From assembly GCA_004794655.1 (NCBI GenBank), contig SMMW01000589.1, forward strand, positions 1,116,001 to 1,180,000: a DNA stretch of 64,000 nt, read 5' to 3'. This DNA is from Marisa cornuarietis. Lineage: Eukaryota > Mollusca > Gastropoda > Architaenioglossa > Ampullariidae. Below are positions 25,601 to 38,755 of the stretch, piece by piece; position 1 is the first letter of the stretch; every line of letters begins with the position of its first letter. The notes under the pieces were generated by a model. The model ran no database searches and was not told where the DNA came from. It worked only from the letters and a program-made list of their open reading frames with translations. The translations under genes and the position numbers were made by a program.

Positions 25601-28308
25601 GACTTCCCTTCCCTCAGTAAAAGTCCTTCTGATGTAAGGACTCTCATACTCCATCTAATAAAATTTACAGCACGTTTGAGAGAAGCAGGCTGCATTTTAC
25701 TAATTAAGGATTGTCTAATCAAATTCAAGTATTAAAAATAGATCAGGTTTGCCTGTCTATACTATGCATAGTTTTGTAATCCAACAAACATCGGAGAGTT
25801 CAAAGAGTATAAATAATCTCAACTTTAGAGATTTCTTATAAAACTTCAGAAAATTAAAGATGCCTCCTGGGCTTATAGTCAACAAAACAAATGAAATAAA
25901 ATGAACGTAATATGTGAAAATTAGCAGGAGTTTTTAACATTTAAATATCAGATAAAGTTTTGTAAAAAATACTGAACACAGTTTTGTAATTTTGAATTTT
26001 GCAAGGAGATAAATTTTATTTTTAAATCTTATTTTTGCATAGATGGGTGATGCAACGTTTCAAGTGGCATTAGTTACTGATGGCGCGGCATCTTACGCTA
26101 TTGTCCAATACCGGGTGGGTCACATGACCTGGCGCTATCCAGGCCGTTGGTACACCATCGACATGGGAGTCGCCAAAGGATCTGTGACTACATTCCAGCC
26201 AAATGTGTACTCGGGAACTGAATATGCCTACGCGATTGACAAATATTTTGGAAATACGGGTTTGCTATGATTTTTTTTTAATTACTGCTTTCTTCTTTTT
26301 GTTCTGGTCAATAGTTTTCTTCTGCAATAGTATCCATCATTTTCAACTGATACTGCGGTTAGAAGTAGTCGTAGAAGCAGCAGCGCTAGTAACAGCACAA
26401 ACAAGAAGATGAAGACAAGGCTTATTCCTGTTCGAATGTCATTATCTGAAATGTACGTGTACCATGTACCATTTCACAAATAGATTGAAAAACTTTGAGA
26501 ATGGCGATCACACGATACTGCACAAGCTCTTTAAACATTATTAGTTTTAAAGGTGCATTTAATGAGTACTAAGTCGCTATTAACCATCCTGCCATTTGCT
26601 TTTAACATCATTATAAGGATGCAAATACACTAACGACACTAATGAACTGACTTCAGTTAATATTAATGTTCAGTTTCTCTATGTTAAAAATGTATTCAAT
26701 GAGTATGAAGTGGTTATTAATCAGACTGACATTGGCTTTTACCATTGTCAAATACACCATCGTCACTAATGTTTCAGCTCTTGTTGCCTTTATTTCATAT
26801 TGTCTCACTTTATTTATCTGTATTCACACCTGTTTCGACGCTCTCTCTCTCTCTCTTGCTCTTGATACACACATGTATGATACACATACACACGCGCGTT
26901 GCATAACTAGTCTGCAAGAGATAATCGTTTTGTTACGGAACATTAATCTTGCGATTATGTCTTCTTCAATGTAGCAGTGGATTATTAACTCTCGTATCGA
27001 ATAGTTGCAAATGTGTGTGTATGTTCAACCATCATTTACTTGCCCATGCTTTTGGCCCGGTTTAAGGATATAAGGGTTCCTGGATCTACGAGCTTGGACG
27101 AATTCCCAGCGACTACCGCCAGGTGTGCAGAGACTGGCACCGCAGAAACAAGGCATACGAAAAGAGAAAGGAGCGAGAGACTGGGTTTGCTAACCTACCC
27201 AAGTGTCCCTGCACCAGACGAGGCTTTTTCCGTAACATCGTCAACCAGTGGAGGTTCCACCGTATTGATGAGCAGAACCACTTCGAGTGCTACATCCTTA
27301 ACGTGGCTCGTACAAGGCTGTTTGCTCCCCTTGGCAAGGTCACCATAGCTTTTACTGTCTCTATTTTAGACTCTAAATAATTGTACCTAAACACTTTCAG
27401 AATACATTTCTCAACCTTAGTCTACATTTACAGTTACTGAGTAAAGTGTTGGCATCAGTTTGTACTAGTACTGCCACGTATTTCTAATAGCTTTTATTAA
27501 GTGCTATACTGTGGGGAAGGGGAGGCAGCAAAGTCTACTAGATTAGTGCTCTCGACTCCGGAGCAGAATATCACAAGTTCATGGCCTGATCCAGCCTGTA
27601 GCTGGAAAATACCTGAGCCCACCCAGCAGCGGCACAACGAGTGACCTGGGTTCCTCCTTCTGCATGCCATGCCCTAGAAATGCTGAACCACTTTCATTGC
27701 CCCTGCGACCTCTTGATTATCTGCGCCTTTACGTTTACTATCTTGAAAATATTTTACTTTCATTAAAATGCAGTTATATTTTGTTTGTGGTTTATGTATG
27801 AACACCTCTGAAAACAACTACAGACATCAATAAACTTAAAGAAAACATCTGGATGTCTCATCACACAGGAATGCTGTTATTCCACCGATCCACTAAAAAC
27901 GGAGCAGCTTGACATGTTGATCACATCTCGTCCTTTCGCGGGAGCTTCGCTGGCGTACAACCCTCTCATCTTTGAGCAGATGGACATGTACGAGTCTGAG
28001 GACAGACAGGCCCACGTCGCCTGCTGCCTGAACTCCCCGGACAGGTTTTGTCGCCGCTTCTATCAGCTTCGACCTGTCGGTGACTGTGAACCCAATCCCG
28101 TACTACAGTGGAGTAAGTGACCAGCAGTCACGTCGTGAGATGCACTTATCCACTGTCAACAGCCTGAGATTATGTACAATGTTTTTATTGAAACTGTACA
28201 AGAAATATTGAAAAACGGAAAACAAAGAAATAAATCAAGAACTAATAAAGACAATTATTCTTTTATGACATACTAGAAGGTAAATGATACATTTTTGGGA
28301 AATATTTG

Positions 28309-28340
<32 letters not shown>

Positions 28341-28745
28341 GGACAAGGAGGAGAAAACTCCGTTTCTCTGCATCTGTTTATGTGAGTTGATATTTAGATG
28401 GAGGCTAACCGTGTTTAAGCAAGTGAAAAATATAATGCATGCTCGTTTTTGCATGTGTGGCGAGATGTTTATTGCAGTGCTTTGTGTCTGTACAGGCCCT
28501 TTGTACGGCGATCCTCATGTAACAACACTAGACGGGAGACAGTACATCTTCAACGGTCTTGGTGAGTTCACATTGGCGACGGTAAAAACAGCCGATGTCA
28601 ATTTCATCCTTCAGGCCCGGACACAGAGGGCGGAGATTCGGCCGGGAACGCCCACCAACGGAACTGTCTTTACGGCGGCTGGGGCGGAGGAGAACGGAGT
28701 GAGGGTCTTCCTGCAGATCGACCCCAACACTAATACCAGTCAGTT

Positions 28746-28831
<86 letters not shown>

Positions 28832-31198
28832 TATTATGTCAGGGTGCACGCATATGCATTATTCCAAAGTGAATTTTTTTGTGATACGTATACTTAAATT
28901 TGTCTTCAGAACAACCACAACAAAAGCCTCTATGGTCCTCTAAAGAAAAAAATAGATGGATGTTTATTTTTATGTATGTCTTTCAACACTAGTCTCTACC
29001 CCATGTTTTGTGTCGTGTCAGCACTTGTTCTCTTCGCCAATGATGTCGACTACACTCGTCAGCTTCTGCAAGAGAGAGACAACTTTGTCCTCGATCATGA
29101 AGGCGTAATGATCATGCGGGATAATAACACCTGTGTAATTACCTTTCCTTCAGGTGAGCTCAGATGTGTACAACTGTTGTTTGCTTTCCCTCTTTTCTGC
29201 TTTTTCATTTAAGTTCTTCGCAATATGTTTCATAGCCACGTTTAATATAATCATTTAGTTGTATATGTATAGGCCATCACGCGCTCATGTGTGTGTATAT
29301 ACGTGCGTGCGTGCGTGCGAGATTGACGTTGAAGTGGTCTTCAATTTTACTGCTGGAAAGTTACATCTTTTTCTGAATTAAAACATAAAAGCTAGTTTGT
29401 TTGAATCATACAATTAACTGTATCTCTCAAAATATGTGTACACCTTGGAAATACGTCTATATAAAGTCTAACGAAGAGAAAAGTAACTTTGTCTGAGTTT
29501 GTGAATTACAGGTTCTAAATGAATAACGGTCAAGTAAAAATGTAAAACACAGAGGCCAATAAGCATGAGCCACTAATTCCAAGTAATCAACCCTCAAAAT
29601 ACACTAGTAAAATACTATATTCTATAATGACAATTGTGAAATATACTCAATATTTTCGTTTTCTAGGCATAAGCCTACAGATTTCCGTGAGCATGAAGGC
29701 ACTGGCTATAGGTGTTTTATTTCCTTCAAACTTCAAAAAGGTGACAAAAGGACTGCTGGGAAACTTCAATGGTGACAAGACCGACGACTTTGTTCTTCCT
29801 GATGGTCAAGTGCTGAGCAACAATTTGACAGAAAAGCAAATTTTGACGATGTTCTGTCTACAGTGTAAGTGATACTTTGCAAATTATTGCTCAATTACCT
29901 ATTAACCCACCCACTATAGAGGTGTTCAATATAATATGCATTATTATGCTTTAAAAGATGTTCTAAGGGACACAAAGAACCTAAACAACACACACTAATA
30001 TTCAGCGCTTATATTTAAGACGTGTGTAACTCTGTTTTTATTTCAATTAATAACTATCGTTATGACTGATGATATTGGAACAAAACGTTTAATACTGAGA
30101 TAAAACACTTTAGTAATAAAATGAAACGAGTTAACTTCAAATGTCACTATAAGAATAAACGTTTTGATTGTTATAGGTTATTTAGATTCCAGGTAGAGAA
30201 TAACAGCTTTTAAATACAGATTTATTTAAATGTATTTTTCAGGGGCTGCGGACAACACTAGCACCGTCATGAGATACGAAGCACGAATGGGCCCCAAAGA
30301 CTACAATCATCCTGATTTTCAACCTGTTTTTCTGGATGAGCTGGACTCATCTGTTAGGCGCGAAGCCGAGTCTCTGTGTGGAACCCAGAATCTTCCCTGC
30401 ATCTACGACTTCCTCGCCACGGGAAACAAAGACTTTGCTTTGTCGACTGCAGACCAGCAGAAGCTGTCAGACGATCTCATGAAGCAAAGCAGTCAGTACA
30501 ATGTGCAAATGTCCATCGGTTGAAAATGAGTAAATTTTGTAATTTTTGAAAGCTTATTTTTATTGTCTCATGCAATTTTCAACCTATTTTCCAGAGAATT
30601 CTTTGCCTTCGGTGAAAGTTCCAGCAGTAGCTTACGTAACTGTGGGTATCCAGAAAACTGTTGTCATTAGCGGGTCTGACCCTGATGTCAATGACCGACT
30701 GACCTATCGAATTGTTGATGATTCAAAGGGTGCTGTCAACATCAACTCATCGTCTGGGGCAATTACCATCTTTTTGAAAAATTTGGACCCTATCAAAATA
30801 CAGTAAGATTTTCATTGGAGAAAATTTGTTATGGAATCAAGCAAAAAGTGCAAACTTTACAATTTTCATACTAAAGTGATAAAAAATCGAATTATTTTGG
30901 ATCGTAATATTTTTCTATTATCATGAAATGTCAAAACACACAGAGATCATAGTACTTGGCTGTTGATGACAAACTATTTGACATACATGCTCCTCTCATT
31001 AATATAATGTTGCAGAATTTTCTAGTGTCGCAAAACTAGACGTATATCAGCCGAATACAGAACAAAAATATGGGCTGCAATTTCATCTGTAAACGATAAA
31101 GCACACTATAGGATTTTATTCTTCATATACTTTCATTATATAAGTTGATCACTCCTTTTATTTATTCAAAATAATTAACTAATTAATTACCTGTGTTA

Positions 31199-31262
<64 letters not shown>

Positions 31263-34200
31263 CGCAGGTATCCATTCAAAAGAATGCTCATTGAGCAGCA
31301 AAAACAGAAAAGAAAAAAAACAAAAACAACAGGACAGTAAAAAATAATAAAGACAAAAGTGGTGCTAGGTTAAGTCCGTCTTAAGTAAACAAATGAGTCT
31401 TCAGTCTTTTTCGTAACGTGGTTGGTGAGGTGATGGTGGAGAGTGACGATGGCAGAGCATTCCACAGTTTAGGTGCCGCGTTTGTGAAGGCCCGGGCTCC
31501 AGTGCGCTTCTTGTTTGTGTCTTCCACTGCAGGGAGACAGAAGCGTGACTGAGAGCCAGAGAGCAGACCACGTGACGGCTGGTAAGGAGGAACTATCTCT
31601 TGTAAATAGTCAGGAGCAGTTTTAAACATGCAGGACTTAGCTATCGAGAGCACTTTGTGATCGATGTGCTTTTTCACTGGGAGCCAGTGAAGGCTCTGCA
31701 GGATAGGGGTGATGTGCTCAGTGGACGACTTTGCACGGGTGACAATCCTGACGGCTGTGTTCTGAACTCTTTGGAATCGATCTAACTGCGTAGCAGGTAT
31801 ACCCCACAATGCACTGTTACAGTAGTCTAATCTTGATATGATGGTAGCCACAGCAAGTGAGTTGGCAGCAGCCTGAGTCAGCATTGGCCGTACTCTACCT
31901 AAAGTCCTCAAAACGTAGTAAGATTTTGCCACAACAGAACTAACATGGTTGAACATGGAGAGCTCTGCATCAATAAACAGCCCTAAGTACGTACACAGTC
32001 AGCAAAGGCTATAGAGGCGTCACCGAACTGCAAATCACTAATGCCGATCTGCTCCCGTCTGTCCTGTTCTTAGCAGGTCAAACTATCCAAAATTTATGCA
32101 TGGCGTGAAATAACTTCAAGCCGTTGGATCGAAGAGAAAGAAGAAGCTAAAGATCTAAGTCATTCATAGTTAATTGTAGAACCATTATAGTTTTTAAAAT
32201 GTGAACGATTCCAAAAAGACTACATAGAAACATGCTTACGTCATTAGAAAACGCTCAGCTGCTCTGTACTATCGCATGTTTTTACGTTTGGTTACCTTGC
32301 GTTGATATTATTTTTATTTATAGAGTTTACATCGTAGACGAGCTGGGCGGACAGTCAACAGTTGAGTCAGTACCGCTTGTCGTCTGCTCCGGCTGTGAAG
32401 GTCACGGTTTTTGCAACGAGTCGGACACTAGAGACGTGTCAGGGGATTCCTACTTCCAGTACGCTGTCTGCCAGTGCGAACCTGCCTGGACCGGCAACAA
32501 CTGTGAACTGGACAAGGACGGGTGCAGCGACAACCCTTGCCACCCCCTGCAGACATGCGCAGACGTGCTGGCCAGTCAGCAAAGCAGCGGCAACCTCGGT
32601 TACCGGTGTAGTGATTGTCCGCCAGGTTTCTCCAGCAGGAACGGTTCCCGGGACTGTCTCGATGTCAACGAGTGCGACGATGATTCCTTAAACAACTGCG
32701 ACATGATGTGCATCAACACCTATGGGGATTTCGAGTGTTCCTGTCAGAAGGGCTTCCGACTCAGTACTGACGGCCACACCTGCGCCGATGTCAATGAATG
32801 TCTGGAGCGTGCCCATGACTGCAGGCAGGTCTGCAACAACACAGAAGGAGGCTACCGATGCGAATGCGAGCTGGGGTACTTCTATGACGAAATCACGAAG
32901 GACTGCATTCTAGACTCTTCCCTGTCCAGCGTGTGCCAGGCCAGCGGCTGCTCGCAAGGCTGCAGTGTTGCCACCAACAGCAACAACATACCGCAGTGCT
33001 TCTGCTACCTGGGTTACGACTTGGACGCCAGCGACAACAAGACTTGCGTGGACCGCGATGAATGTCAGAAAAAAGTCTGTGACCAGGTCTGTGAAAACAC
33101 GGCGGGCGGCTTCTCCTGCTCCTGCTACGACGGCTTCGCCCTGAACAAGGATGAGCGCACGTGCTCTGCCTGCCCGTATCTCAAGTACGGCCCCGATTGT
33201 CGCGAGACGTGCACGTGCAGTGGGAGGAGCGTAGCCTGTCATCCTGTACGGGGCTGCGTCTGTCAGGACGGATGGACTGGCAAAAGCTGCGAAGAAGACG
33301 TGAATGAGTGCGCAGAGAACCCGGATGTGTGTGGCACTCAGAAGAGATGTGTCAACAACAAGGGATCCTACTCATGTGTCTGTCGGCCAGGTTATGCCAC
33401 TTCAGACGATGGAGTGTGTCAAGGTACTGGATTGGATGATGTCAGTGATTTCCTAACGTAGTTGTTCTTCACTTATTCTTAATATTTAGTTTTTACCTTT
33501 AAAACTTTAAAATTCTAAAAGGCTAAAAACATTATCTGTTTGACAAATTGTCTACTTTCATTACAGCGTATGTTCTTCTGAATAACAATTTCATATCATA
33601 AAACTGTTTTTTTTCTAATAATGCCATATTTCGAAATAAAGCATAATTTGATACGGATATATGCATATGTATGTTCCTGTTTTACAGAATCGCTCAGTCT
33701 ATTAGAGGATAAGGAGCCCTGCACTCTGAATCTGTTTCCACTAAATATAACAACTATTTCAGATTATCGCTGCATTGCTTACATAAAGAAAAGGTCATCT
33801 AATACAACTTCTAATCGTTATCGATCTGTTCTAAAATGTTATCTAATAAGTGATTTGTATGTTTAGATATTGACGAATGCAGCAGCAGTAATTCGTGTAG
33901 TGAGCAAGAAGACTGCACCAATATTCCTGGCGGCTTTTATTGCACCTGCAAAGTGGGCTACATCAAAATAGGATCAAATTGTACAGGTAATTCAGATTAT
34001 GCTCTTTACTGTAAGTGATGTACTTTGACTACGGTGTTCTAAGGCAACAAAGTTTTTCTTGGCCCGTAAGCTTACATTAGCCAATCGTTCATTTAGTACA
34101 TCTGACCCGAGTTTTTTTGTTGTTTTTTTGTTTTGTTTTTTGTTTTGTTTTTCTTGATCACTTGTCTCCAATTCTGTTCAATAATAACGATTTTTCTTTT

Positions 34201-36477
34201 TATCTCTGGACAATGCATTCCACATATTTTTCTCATCTACGTCCCTTACGCCTCATCGCTACTTCTCCGATAAATATCTAAATTTTGATTTTGAGAATGT
34301 ACACAATTTTGTGTCTTGCTTCATGGATTTTTCTTAACCATTTCTAGATCTCTCGAACTTCTTCGCTTCGAGAATTGACGACCTTGTGCCCATTGCAGTT
34401 AATATTATTGCATAATCTTGTTCTTTCAAGGCACTTTACCCCAACCTTGATGGTGGGGATAGGTGTTACAGAAATCACATTATTTATTTATTTATTAGTT
34501 TTATTATTGATCCACGCAGATTATAAAAAACTTTAACACCTTTAGATACTCCTGTTTCCTCTAGACAGATTAGCAAAACACATATCTGAGCAATCCGTTT
34601 ATTAACTCAATGCGTTTTTGACTCGCAGATATTGACGAGTGTAAACTAAACATAGCAGACTGCCAGCAAGAATGCGTCAACGTCCCTGGTTCTTTCAACT
34701 GCGACTGTAAATACGGCTACAGGCTCAACGCAGACCGAAGACACTGTTCTAAAGGTATGATGTAAAATTCCACTGAAACCCGCTTTCACTTTCTCATCGC
34801 CATCGCAAATTTTATTTCAAAAGATAAGAGTGCAGGATAAATGTAATGTGATTGACTTAAAGAAACTGTAGACACATAGACTGACGTTCACAAGTTGCAG
34901 CTTGAGTTTCCTGTGCATTAATAAACCGTCATCTGTTGTAGTGATTTTGCAGATCATTTGAAAATGTTACATATTTAATCTTTCTGTTAGTGCAAGAGGT
35001 ATGTACCAATGGAGCTGAGTGTAGGCAAGCCCATGGCTGCACACTTGACGATAAGAACAATCCAGTGTGTTTCTGCCATAATGGATACCAGCTCGTTGCA
35101 GCTAACAATACCTGCACAGGTAATCTAAGCGAAAGTCCTTTCAGAGACAATACATTTAAAATAACTAGCCAGAATAGAAAAAAGGCAATAAAAGCCATAT
35201 GTACAGTAGAGTAGTAGTTATATGGAAACCAACGTACATTGTCAACGATTGTAGTTAAAATCATTCTGCAATCGTTTACACTCATCAATGTTTGAAACGC
35301 TGGTCCAAGGGAAGAAACTTCTAACTCCGTTTGAGTTGTTATGAGTGCTCTTCCTTTCTCTTTCTCCTAAAAAATACGCTTTTCTTTTTCTATCAAATCA
35401 GTTGACAAGGTGGATGTGCTGTCGTTAAATAGAATGGGATTTATTAATAATTTTTTCTGTAATTAACATTATTAGAAACCTATTACTTTATATATATATA
35501 TTTGCAATTTTTATATTTCGTTACTGCAGATAAAGTACTTTTTCAACTTTGTTTCGATTCCATAAAACATGATGTAGTTTTAATGGCTTTCAGAACAAAG
35601 CAAGAAAGAAAATATATTTACCAACAAAGTGATTCAAGAAGTCTTATGTTATAAACTTTGGTTGCTCTGTTATCGCTAGATATCGACGAGTGTCAAACCA
35701 GTGGAGCCAAATGCTCAAATGAGTGTCACAATGTGGATGGAAGCTTCTACTGCAGCTGTCCTCCGGGTATGAAGTTGGACAATGACGGGCTGACATGTTC
35801 TGGTAATCACTGTTCATTATTTCTGGATGAACTTCGATGAGTGTAACGATTAGTAACGATAGAAGCAGGCTTGTACTCAAGTCTCCTAAATCAGGAACAA
35901 GTATCGGATCTAACACAATTTTTAAAGACTAGTATACTAATCTAATGTTTATTAGTCCAAAGGAAAACAGGAATCAGCTTTCTTTATAAGAGAACACGTG
36001 TTTGAAATGAAAACATTTCTAAAGTAATTTAAGTCTAGACATCTTTTTGATAATCAGATAAATGTAAATCATCAAAATATTTTATTTTTAAGAGAAACAC
36101 TTTTGTCTTTCGGAAAAGATCATATTTGTTTTACTGAGGTAAAGATTACCACACGACACTTTTTGCGATGAACACTGAGTATAGTTATTAAATAACTATC
36201 CCTTCAACTGCAGTCTGCCCCAATGGCACATACGGACCGGACTGTACTCAAGTATGCGCATGTGGTGAAGGTACAGAACAGTGTAACGTCACATCCGGTT
36301 GTGTGTGTCGCGATGGATGGCAAGGCAACAAGTGTGACCAAGATGTGGACGAGTGTCAGAGAGCAGACATCTGTGCAGGGCAAAATGTGGAATGTGTCAA
36401 CTTTATCGGAGGGTACACATGCAAATGTCTCCAAGGGTTTACTCTGAACAACAGCGTTTGCCAAGGTGAAAACTAAA

Positions 36478-36547
<70 letters not shown>

Positions 36548-38668
36548 GGAACGTTTATCTCATACTCTTAAAGGAAGCTAGAATTCTTTTAACGAGACTA
36601 TTGTCATGTGTTTGGTCAGACATAGACGAATGTGAAGCCTCCATATGTGACCAGCACTGTACCAACACTGTTGGTAGCTTCCATTGCTCCTGTGACGACG
36701 GGTTCACCTGGAACGAGACCACCCAGACGTGTGCTGGTCAGTAAAGCGACAACGTTAGATAAACATTACACAGGTGGAGAACAATACCTAGGCGCTCTCG
36801 GTGCTGTTAAGGCCAGGACTCCAACACATCCAGTACAAACTGAGATGAAATAGCAGGTTGATAAGGTTTACCACCACTCAAACAGAAAACGATCAGGAAG
36901 AGATATTGTAATGAGATAAAAAATAGACTTACATCAATTATTTTAAAAGCTAATTATTTTCTACAAAATAACCCCACACTTTAATACACTTTCGCAAACG
37001 CTGCACTTGATCTTCTTTATTTTGTATTTAAGTCGGTGTACTGTTAAAGAAAACATTTCCTCACTGCAGACTGACCATTCCTGTGTTCCTCTAGTTTTTG
37101 GAACAGGGGTAAATAATAACCAGCCAGGTGTAGGCTATACGATGATTGCAGCAGCACTTAAAGTTAGGTGTCATACATCATCTCTTGCTGTTGTGTTTAT
37201 ATGAGGTCTCACTCGTGACTACACAAAACCGGTTTACCCAGATATTTTTTACTGTCACTAAAACAGCAGATGCAAAATGTTTCAGCATGCCCTCGTGTCA
37301 GCACATTAAAACAAAAACCAAGTAAAAAAGCGTTAAGCTGTTTTATTGTAGACAGCAAGACTTACTTACTTACTTACTGCCCGTTATGCCTGTCGGCACG
37401 TAGGGCAGCGACAAAGGTCCTCCACCTTTGTCTGTCCTGGGCCAGCTTCCCCACAGTGCCCCAGCTGTGATTTAGGGTCTTAGACAGCAAGAACACATTG
37501 TATAATAATTAACAATCTTGAGAAAGCTGGTGGCTCGGTCTACGTCTTTCGGTCGTCTGTAGTTGTGGATATTTCGTTATCCTTGTTACTACTGGCTTAC
37601 AGATGTGGACGAATGCGCCTCACACGAGACAAACAAGTGTAAACAACGTTGCGACAACACGGCAGGGTCTTACAGGTGCTCGTGCAGTGCTGCAGGCTAC
37701 ATCCTGAACAACGATGGCTTCACGTGCAAAGGTCAGCGCACATGCGTACACAATGAAGGCCTTTTTAACAATTATACAAAGGTTTTTTTTAAATACTGCT
37801 AAAGTAACCGTTCCTTTTCTCACGTATTTAATTCCACAAGTCTTTATTAGATCCCTACTTTATTATTATTAAAGCAGATTTATATAGCGCAATTTTCAAC
37901 TCCAGAGTTGACTCAATGCGCTGTACAGTGGATGGGGTTAGTTTTAAAATCACTGAAAAATAGCAGAATTCTTGTAGTAAGATCATCAGATTAGTTTTAC
38001 AATCACTGAGAAATATCCAGATTCTGTTCAAGAATTTCCGGGCTGAACTACTGGAGGCAATCAGCAGTATGCTAGGATAGTCATAGACTGTGGAGTTCTG
38101 GAAGCCGGTGAGACACACCTGTCCGCTAGCTGATATAAAAGCATGGGTAGTCTTCACACCCCTGTGTATGACCAATATTCTTAGTAGGCGTTCAGCTGGG
38201 GTATTTTGTAAATGATTGCAGCACTAACAGAGTGTCAGCGCACTGACTGCGATACAGAAAATGGCGGATGTGCCGTCAAACAAGGGGAAGAAACTTGCTT
38301 CTGCAACAGAGACTATCGTCTTCTTCTCGACGGTGCATCCTGTGGCTTGATTTCAGGTATTTGTTTGGCGAATCTTTATTTCTTTCTTCTTATGTAGATT
38401 TTTGAGGGGCTTTACGTAGTTCTCATCAAAAAGCGCTTTCTGGTGGAAAAAAAGGTTTGCCCGAAATAAGGCAAATGTCACATCTATTGAGTTTTACAAA
38501 ACGATTTTTCGTAATGATTTTAGGTAACATGTATTACAGCTATGAAAGGCATACTCTCGTAAAGCAGAAACTAACAAAGGACGCAATTTAATTTCCTTTT
38601 ATAAGTTTCAACAGTTATTATCTCTTTTAATGTCTAATATAAGCCTTATATATATATATATATATACA

Positions 38669-38755
<87 letters not shown>

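Noticed and set aside
28306..28872. 188-codon open frame covering exon 24 and the (TG)n tract
   Set aside because: The part before 28496 and after 28738 is intron: the frame only stays open through microsatellites. The VWD match is confined to the spliced exon.
33621..33866. Open frame directly before exon 30, with a TTTACAG acceptor at 33687
   Set aside because: It contains no domain pattern and would have to read through the true acceptor at 33866; exon 29 joins exon 30 cleanly in phase 1 without it.
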